64,000 nucleotides of DNA from Svornostia abyssi (GTDB taxonomy: Bacteria > Actinomycetota > Thermoleophilia > Solirubrobacterales > Solirubrobacteraceae), in the NCBI GenBank assembly GCA_024666565.1, contig CP088295.1, positions 3,162,001-3,226,000 on the forward strand. The letters run 5' to 3'. The translations under genes and the position numbers were made by a program. Below the pieces are notes generated by a model. It saw only the letters and a list, made by a program, of their open reading frames with translations, had not been told where the DNA came from and made no database searches. Shown one piece after another: positions 59,178 through 64,000 of this stretch (position 1 is the first letter of the stretch; every line of letters starts with the position of its first letter).

Positions 59178-60899
59178 ATGCCCGCGGTGCACCTCCTCCC
59201 CGAGGCGGGCACGGCGCTGGCGCCAGGACGGCGCCGCCCGGCCAGGCGGACCAACCACGCGCTGACCGCGCTCGTGTTCGCCGCGACCGGCGGCCGCGTG
59301 GCCGAGCCGGTCGCCCCGACACCGACGGCGCACCCGCCGCGGCTGCGCCGCATGTTGCGCGAGCGGGCCGCCCATGGTCGCCGGGCGGGTGGCGACCCCA
59401 CGCGGTTCGGCGCGGTCGATCTGGTCGCGATGCTGCAGGAGCGGCGGCTGTCCAGCGCGGAGCTCACCGAGGCCTACCTGGCGCGCATCGCGCGGCTGAA
59501 CGGCGACGGCGGCGCGATCACGGTCGCGCGCGGGCCCGAGGGCCCGGATCGCCGGCATGCGGTCTACGCGGACAACGGGGCGCTGAACGCGTACGTGACG
59601 GTGTACGCCGAGCGGGCCCGCAGCGCCGCGCGCGCGGCGGACGCCCGTCTCGATGCCGCGGTGCGCACCGGCGTGGCGGCTCCCCTGCTGTGCGGCCTGC
59701 CGGTCGCGCTGAAGGACGTCATCGCCGTCGACGGTCTCCCGCTGTCGCTCGGGTGCCCGTCGCTGCGCGGCCAGCGCGTCGCGGGCGACTCGGTGATCTG
59801 GGCGCGGCTGGAGGCAGCCGGCGCGGTCCTGCTCGGCCACACCCACACGGGGCCGTGGACGGCCGACGACCTGTGCCCGCAGACGGCGAACCCCTGGCGG
59901 CCCGAGCTGGCGATCGGTGGGTCCAGCGGCGGCTCAGCGACCGCCGCTGCGGCGCGGCTGGCCGCCCTGACGGTCGGCACGGACACCGGCAACTCGCTGC
60001 GCAACCCCGCGCAGCAGGCCGGCATCTCCGCGCTGAAGCCCAGCCATGGGCTCATTCCCCTCACCGGGGTCGCGCCGCTCATCCCCGGGCTCGATCACGC
60101 CGGCCCGATGGCGCCGGCCATGGAGGACGTGAGCCTCCTGCTCGGCGCGCTGGCCGGACGCGACGCGACCGACCCGCGCACCCGCTTCGCGCCGTTCTCG
60201 CCGGACATCCCGCTGTTCGCCCGCGGCGGCGACCGCCCGCTGGCCGGCATGCGGATCGGCTCGACGATCGAGACCGAACCCGCCCCGGCGCGCCACACCT
60301 GGGACCCGGACATCGTGGCCGCGCTGCGGCGCTGCGAGGACGAGCTGCGCGTCCTGGGGGCGGAGATCGTGCGCATCGACCCGCCCGCGCGCGTGCACGC
60401 GGGCAGCCACGAACGCCTCACCGACCACGAGCGCCGCATGGTCCACGCCGACACGTACGCACGCACGGACGACGCCGCGATCGCCGCCGCCGTGGAGCTG
60501 CGCCACCGCCACACGCCGTCCGAGCGCGACCGGCTCCTGCGCGAGACCGCCGACCCGGCCGCGCTGGATGCCGCGCGCGGGGACCGCCGCGCGTACCGCC
60601 GTGCGTGGAACCGGCTCATGGCCGACCAGCAGCTCGACGCGATCCTGTGGCCCCAGAAGGTTCAGCTTCCGCCCCGGCGCGAGAACGACTTCACTGCGCC
60701 GTTCGCAGGGGTGGAGAAGGCCCGGGCCAACACGCTCGGGTGGCCGTGCGCGCACCTGCCGCTCGGGCGCGGCGTGGCGAGCGGGCTGCCCGTCGGCGTC
60801 GATCTGGCGGCGCCCTGGGGGCACGACGAGACGGTGCTGCGGATCGGCCTGGAGTACCAGGCGCGCCATCCGCACCATCTCGCGGTCCCTACGCCGTGA
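59178..60899 (+). CDS. Amidase signature family protein
   Basis: 573 residues from ATG 59178. The catalytic Ser-cisSer-Lys triad is visible: Lys179 in VALKDVIAV, the cis-Ser in GGSSGGSATA, and the nucleophile in GTDTGNSLRNPAQQ. It hydrolyses amides; the substrate is unknown. The N-terminal 80 residues are basic and low in conservation. It overlaps the convergent aminotransferase by 11 bases. Confidence 0.83.
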   Translation: MPAVHLLPEAGTALAPGRRRPARRTNHALTALVFAATGGRVAEPVAPTPTAHPPRLRRMLRERAAHGRRAGGDPTRFGAVDLVAMLQERRLSSAELTEAYLARIARLNGDGGAITVARGPEGPDRRHAVYADNGALNAYVTVYAERARSAARAADARLDAAVRTGVAAPLLCGLPVALKDVIAVDGLPLSLGCPSLRGQRVAGDSVIWARLEAAGAVLLGHTHTGPWTADDLCPQTANPWRPELAIGGSSGGSATAAAARLAALTVGTDTGNSLRNPAQQAGISALKPSHGLIPLTGVAPLIPGLDHAGPMAPAMEDVSLLLGALAGRDATDPRTRFAPFSPDIPLFARGGDRPLAGMRIGSTIETEPAPARHTWDPDIVAALRRCEDELRVLGAEIVRIDPPARVHAGSHERLTDHERRMVHADTYARTDDAAIAAAVELRHRHTPSERDRLLRETADPAALDAARGDRRAYRRAWNRLMADQQLDAILWPQKVQLPPRRENDFTAPFAGVEKARANTLGWPCAHLPLGRGVASGLPVGVDLAAPWGHDETVLRIGLEYQARHPHHLAVPTP

Positions 60900-61980
60900 G
60901 GATGTCGAGCAGGCGCTGCAGGTCCTGCTCGTTGTTCCAGGCGCCCGTGGACACGCGGACGTAGGGGCGGCCGGGCAGGTCGCGGACGACGATGCCGGCG
61001 GCCGCGAGGCGGTCGCGCATCGCGGGCGGGTCGGGCACGACGACGCTCAGGAGTGGCGTGCGGTCGCGCGGGGCGACCTCATAGCCCCCGTCGCGCAGGG
61101 TGACCTCGAGGAGGTCGGCCAGCGCCGCGGATCGGTGGAAGACCTGCTCCCAGCCGAACTCGGCGAGCTGCTCGGCGGCGGTGGCGCCCGCGCTCGCCAT
61201 CTCGGCGGAGATCGCCGACGCGCCGAAACGCCGGGCGTCGGGCCACGGTTCGGCCTCCAGCCCTCGCGACGGCGTGTCGAGGTTGCCGTAGCTGAGCGCG
61301 AACGGGCGCAGCGTGTCGGCCCAGGCGGGGGAGAGCCAGAGGAGCCCGAGCCCGACCGGGCCGCACAGCCACTTCTGGCCGGCGCCCGTGTAGGCGGCGC
61401 AGCCGAGCGACGCGGGATCGACGGCGATCGCGCCCGCACCCTGGGCGCCGTCGTAGATCACCGGGATGTCGCGGCCGACCTCGCGCAGCGCGTCCTCGGG
61501 AGCCCGCTCGCCGGTGACCCAGGAGATGTGGGAGCACGCGACGGCCTTCGTGGTGGGCCCGACGGCGTCGGCGACGTCCGCGAGCGCGACGGCGCGCACG
61601 GACACGCCGTGCAGATCGCGCAGCGCGGTGAGGGGGCCGAGGAGGCCCGGGTGCTCGTCCGTCGACGTGATGAGCTCGTCGCCGGGCTGCAGGCGCAGTG
61701 ACGCCAGGACGCGGGCGAGCCCGTCGGAGGTCGACGTGGTGATCGCCACGTCGGCGGGATCTGCGCCCAGCGCGTCGGCGTAGACCGCACGCAGGCGCGC
61801 GTGCGAGGCCTGCAGCACCTCGAAGTACGCGGCCGCCCGGCCGACGAGCGCCGCGCGGCTGGTGGCGTCCGCGAGCGCGTCGGTGGTGTCCCACGACAAC
61901 GGTCCGCACGTGCCGGCGTTGAGATAGACCGTCTGCGCGAGGAGCGGGAAGCGGCTGCGCAGATCGCTGGGGGCGGACAT
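60889..61980 (-). CDS. Class V aminotransferase (NifS/Csd-like fold)
   Basis: 363 residues from ATG 61980. The PLP fold shows VYLNAGTCGPLS, ITTSTSDGLARVLASL, SHISWVTGERAPED, the Asp-Gly in IPVIYDGAQGAG, and the Schiff-base Lys in YTGAGQKWLCGPVG. No catalytic Cys loop is apparent, so it may be an isopenicillin-N-epimerase-like or ergothioneine-lyase-like enzyme rather than a desulfurase. Its substrate is unknown, though it is near the sulfate operon. Confidence 0.83.
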   Translation of the reverse strand: MSAPSDLRSRFPLLAQTVYLNAGTCGPLSWDTTDALADATSRAALVGRAAAYFEVLQASHARLRAVYADALGADPADVAITTSTSDGLARVLASLRLQPGDELITSTDEHPGLLGPLTALRDLHGVSVRAVALADVADAVGPTTKAVACSHISWVTGERAPEDALREVGRDIPVIYDGAQGAGAIAVDPASLGCAAYTGAGQKWLCGPVGLGLLWLSPAWADTLRPFALSYGNLDTPSRGLEAEPWPDARRFGASAISAEMASAGATAAEQLAEFGWEQVFHRSAALADLLEVTLRDGGYEVAPRDRTPLLSVVVPDPPAMRDRLAAAGIVVRDLPGRPYVRVSTGAWNNEQDLQRLLDILTA

Positions 61981-62122
61981 CGCCGGTGACGCTAGCGCGC
62001 CCGGTGCGGCAATCGTCACCACAATGTCACGCCGCGGTAACACCTGGGCGGCGCGCCTGGACGTAGCGTCGAAACCGTCCGGACCCTCATCCGGTGTCTC
62101 GCAACCCGATCCCAGGAAGCTC

Positions 62123-63973
62123 ATGTCCCTTTCCCTCGCCGTCGGCCGAGGCGGTCGGCTTCTGGCGGGCGCCGTCGCGCTCGCGACGGCTGCCACGCTC
62201 GCGGGCGCCCCTGCTGCCCTCGCCGACCCCGTCGGTCCCAAGAAGCCGCTGCGGCTGACCCTGCTGCACAACAACGACGCGGAGTCGAAGCTGCTCACCG
62301 GTGACTCCATCGCCAACTACGGCGGCATCGGCCGGTTCAAGACCGTGCTCGACGGCCTGCGCACCCAGGCCGACGCGTACTCGGACGCGCAGACCACCTC
62401 CGGCGAGAAGCGCAAGGGCACCGTCCTGATCTCCTCGGGTGACAACTTCCTCGCCGGGCTGAACCTCAGCGCCTCGTTCGCCAACGGCGTTCCGTGGTAC
62501 GACTCCCTTGCGTTCAACGCGCTCGACTACGACGCCGCGACGCTCGGCAACCACGAGTTCGACTTCGGGCCGAACCGCCTCGCGGACTTCATCGAGGGCA
62601 CGACGGACGTGCCGTTCCTGTCCGCGAACCTGGACTTCAGCCGGGAGACCCGGCTCGACGCGCTCGCCGACGCCGGCCGCATCGCGCCGTCGACGATCGT
62701 CGAAGTCGGCGCGGACCGCGTCGGTGTCATCGGTCTCACGACGCCGGACATCGCCTTCGTCTCGTCCCCGGGGCGGAAGATCCGGATCATCAAGAACCTT
62801 GCGGCGGTCGCGAACCAGCAGGCCGCGAGCCTGAGGGCCGCCGGGGTGAACAAGATCATCCTCTCGAGCCACCTCCAGGGGATCCTCAACGAGGAGGCGC
62901 TGATCCCGCAGCTGCGCGATGTCGACGTCGTCATCGCCGGCGGCGGTGACGAGCTCCTGGCAAACCCGGGCACGCCGCTCATTCCCGGCGCCGGGTCGCC
63001 GGTCGGTCCGTACCCGAAGCAGGTCTCCGACGTCGACGGCCGCACCGTGCCCGTCGTCACGACGCAGGGCGAGCTGCGGTACGTCGGCCGGCTGACGCTG
63101 GAGTTCGACAAGTGGGGCACGATCCGCAGGATCGACACCGCGCGCACCGGCCCCGTGCGCGTCTCGGGCAACGCCGTCGATCCGGACGTCGCCGCCCGCG
63201 ACCCGCAGCTGGTGACGGACGTCGAGCAGCCGCTCATCGACTACCGGGCGGCCCTGGACGCGAACATCATCGCCACGAGCGAGGTCCTGCTCAATGGCGG
63301 CAACCCAGATCCGATCCGGCTGAAGGAGAGCAACCTCGGCAACCTCGTCACGGACGCGTACCTGCACGCCGCGGCGAAGGCCGGCCGCCCGTCCGACGTC
63401 GCCATCGCGAACGGCGGCGGCATCCGGACGAGCATCGCGGCGGGCAACGTCTCGGAGGGCCAGACGTTCCGCGTCCTGCCCTTCGACAACCTCGTCGTCC
63501 GGGTCCCGGCGGTCCCGCGCAGCCAGTTCAAGGAACTGCTCGAGAACGGGTACTCGTTCCTGCCGGGCGCCAACGGCCGTTTCACGCACATCTCGGGGGC
63601 GACCGTCGAGGTCAGCACGGCGTGCACGGCGCAGGTCGTGGGCGCCGGCGGCACGATCAGCACGCCCGGATCGCGGGTGCGCGAGGTCACGCTCGACGAC
63701 GGCACGAAGATCGTGGATGACGGCGTCGTGGTCGCGGGCGATCCGATCGACGTGGCGACGGTCGATTTCCTCGCGAAGGGCGGCGACCAGTACCCGTTCC
63801 GCGGGCTTCCGTACAACCTGACGACCACGCCCTACCAGCAGGCGCTCGAGGACTACCTCGTCGACGCGCCGGCCGCGGGTGGGCTCGGTGGCTCGGTGAC
63901 GGCTGCGCAGTACCCGGTCGGTGGCGAGGGCCGCCTGAGCATCTCCAGCAGCGTCCCCGCGGGCGGCTGCTGA
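62123..63973 (+). CDS. Secreted 5'-nucleotidase / metallophosphatase
   Basis: 616 residues from ATG 62123 after AGGAAG. A signal peptide (residues 1 to about 35) is followed by the calcineurin-like domain: LLHNNDAESKLL, ISSGDNFLAG, TLGNHEFDFG, ILSSHLQG and VIAGGGDELLAN; then the 5'-nucleotidase C-terminal domain with NLVTDAYLHA, AIANGGGIRTSI and RVLPFDNLVVRV. Two usual metal ligands are changed: DxH appears as DAE and GHxH as GGGDE. It releases phosphate from nucleotides outside the cell. The gene ends 27 bases before the window edge. Confidence 0.87.
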   Translation: MSLSLAVGRGGRLLAGAVALATAATLAGAPAALADPVGPKKPLRLTLLHNNDAESKLLTGDSIANYGGIGRFKTVLDGLRTQADAYSDAQTTSGEKRKGTVLISSGDNFLAGLNLSASFANGVPWYDSLAFNALDYDAATLGNHEFDFGPNRLADFIEGTTDVPFLSANLDFSRETRLDALADAGRIAPSTIVEVGADRVGVIGLTTPDIAFVSSPGRKIRIIKNLAAVANQQAASLRAAGVNKIILSSHLQGILNEEALIPQLRDVDVVIAGGGDELLANPGTPLIPGAGSPVGPYPKQVSDVDGRTVPVVTTQGELRYVGRLTLEFDKWGTIRRIDTARTGPVRVSGNAVDPDVAARDPQLVTDVEQPLIDYRAALDANIIATSEVLLNGGNPDPIRLKESNLGNLVTDAYLHAAAKAGRPSDVAIANGGGIRTSIAAGNVSEGQTFRVLPFDNLVVRVPAVPRSQFKELLENGYSFLPGANGRFTHISGATVEVSTACTAQVVGAGGTISTPGSRVREVTLDDGTKIVDDGVVVAGDPIDVATVDFLAKGGDQYPFRGLPYNLTTTPYQQALEDYLVDAPAAGGLGGSVTAAQYPVGGEGRLSISSSVPAGGC

Positions 63974-64000
63974 GCCAGTCAGCGGTTCCGGCAGGCCGCG

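Noticed and set aside
1..64000. CRISPR arrays or rRNA genes
   Set aside because: No regularly spaced direct repeats and no rRNA-like sequence were seen on either strand; the only strong repeats are the tRNA-derived att copies and the copper-island duplications.

Overview
This is a high-GC actinobacterial chromosome segment. The gene families (FliA sigma factor, EF-G-like FusA2, MMPL, ECF sigma), the frequent GTG starts and the dense GTGA/ATGA gene overlaps fit a motile member of the Thermoleophilia/Solirubrobacterales; that placement is an inference from gene content, since no rRNA lies in the window.

Layout. 1-11.5 kb is host backbone: the end of fliA, a secreted penicillin-acylase-type hydrolase, a GGDEF-EAL c-di-GMP protein, an EF-G-like GTPase, a zinc-ribbon/RNase H cluster and an mpaB-alkD pair. 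An IS110-family element with a possible bridge-RNA region sits at about 11.6-12.9 kb. 12.9-20.9 kb holds DUF5718, DUF1905 and DHFR-like genes, a four-gene redox operon (secreted His-rich protein, ferric-reductase-like membrane protein, ferredoxin, ferredoxin reductase), and an ECF sigma/TfoX-like/PIN set.

From 21.2 to 44.2 kb lies an accretion of mobile DNA at a tRNA-Gly(GCC) gene (44137-44210, minus strand). A 43-bp copy of the tRNA 3' half recurs at 22249 and 30868, with a weaker 30-bp copy near 21213. Element A (22.25-30.9 kb) looks like a small phage satellite: tyrosine integrase, HK97-type major capsid protein, a possible small terminase, excisionase, a zinc-ribbon/winged-helix protein and unknowns, but no portal, large terminase or tail genes. 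Element B (30.9-44.18 kb) is a decaying metal-resistance island: CopC/CopD, two ArsR sensors, P1B-ATPases, a CDF transporter, a cyclase-YHS protein, CcdA and UppP, with an integrase remnant and an intact excisionase-like gene beside the tRNA.

44.2-64 kb is backbone again: tRNA-Cys, tRNA-Val, membrane and secreted proteins, an MMPL exporter, an MFS transporter, acetolactate decarboxylase, carbonic anhydrase, a sulfate ABC operon (sbp-cysTWA) followed by an Rrf2 regulator, an amidase, a class V aminotransferase and a 5'-nucleotidase.

Many genes carry single-base indels, mostly an extra C or G in a short homopolymer. They are concentrated in 22-44 kb but also hit the host GGDEF and sbp genes, so sequencing error and true decay must be told apart before the 'broken' calls are trusted.
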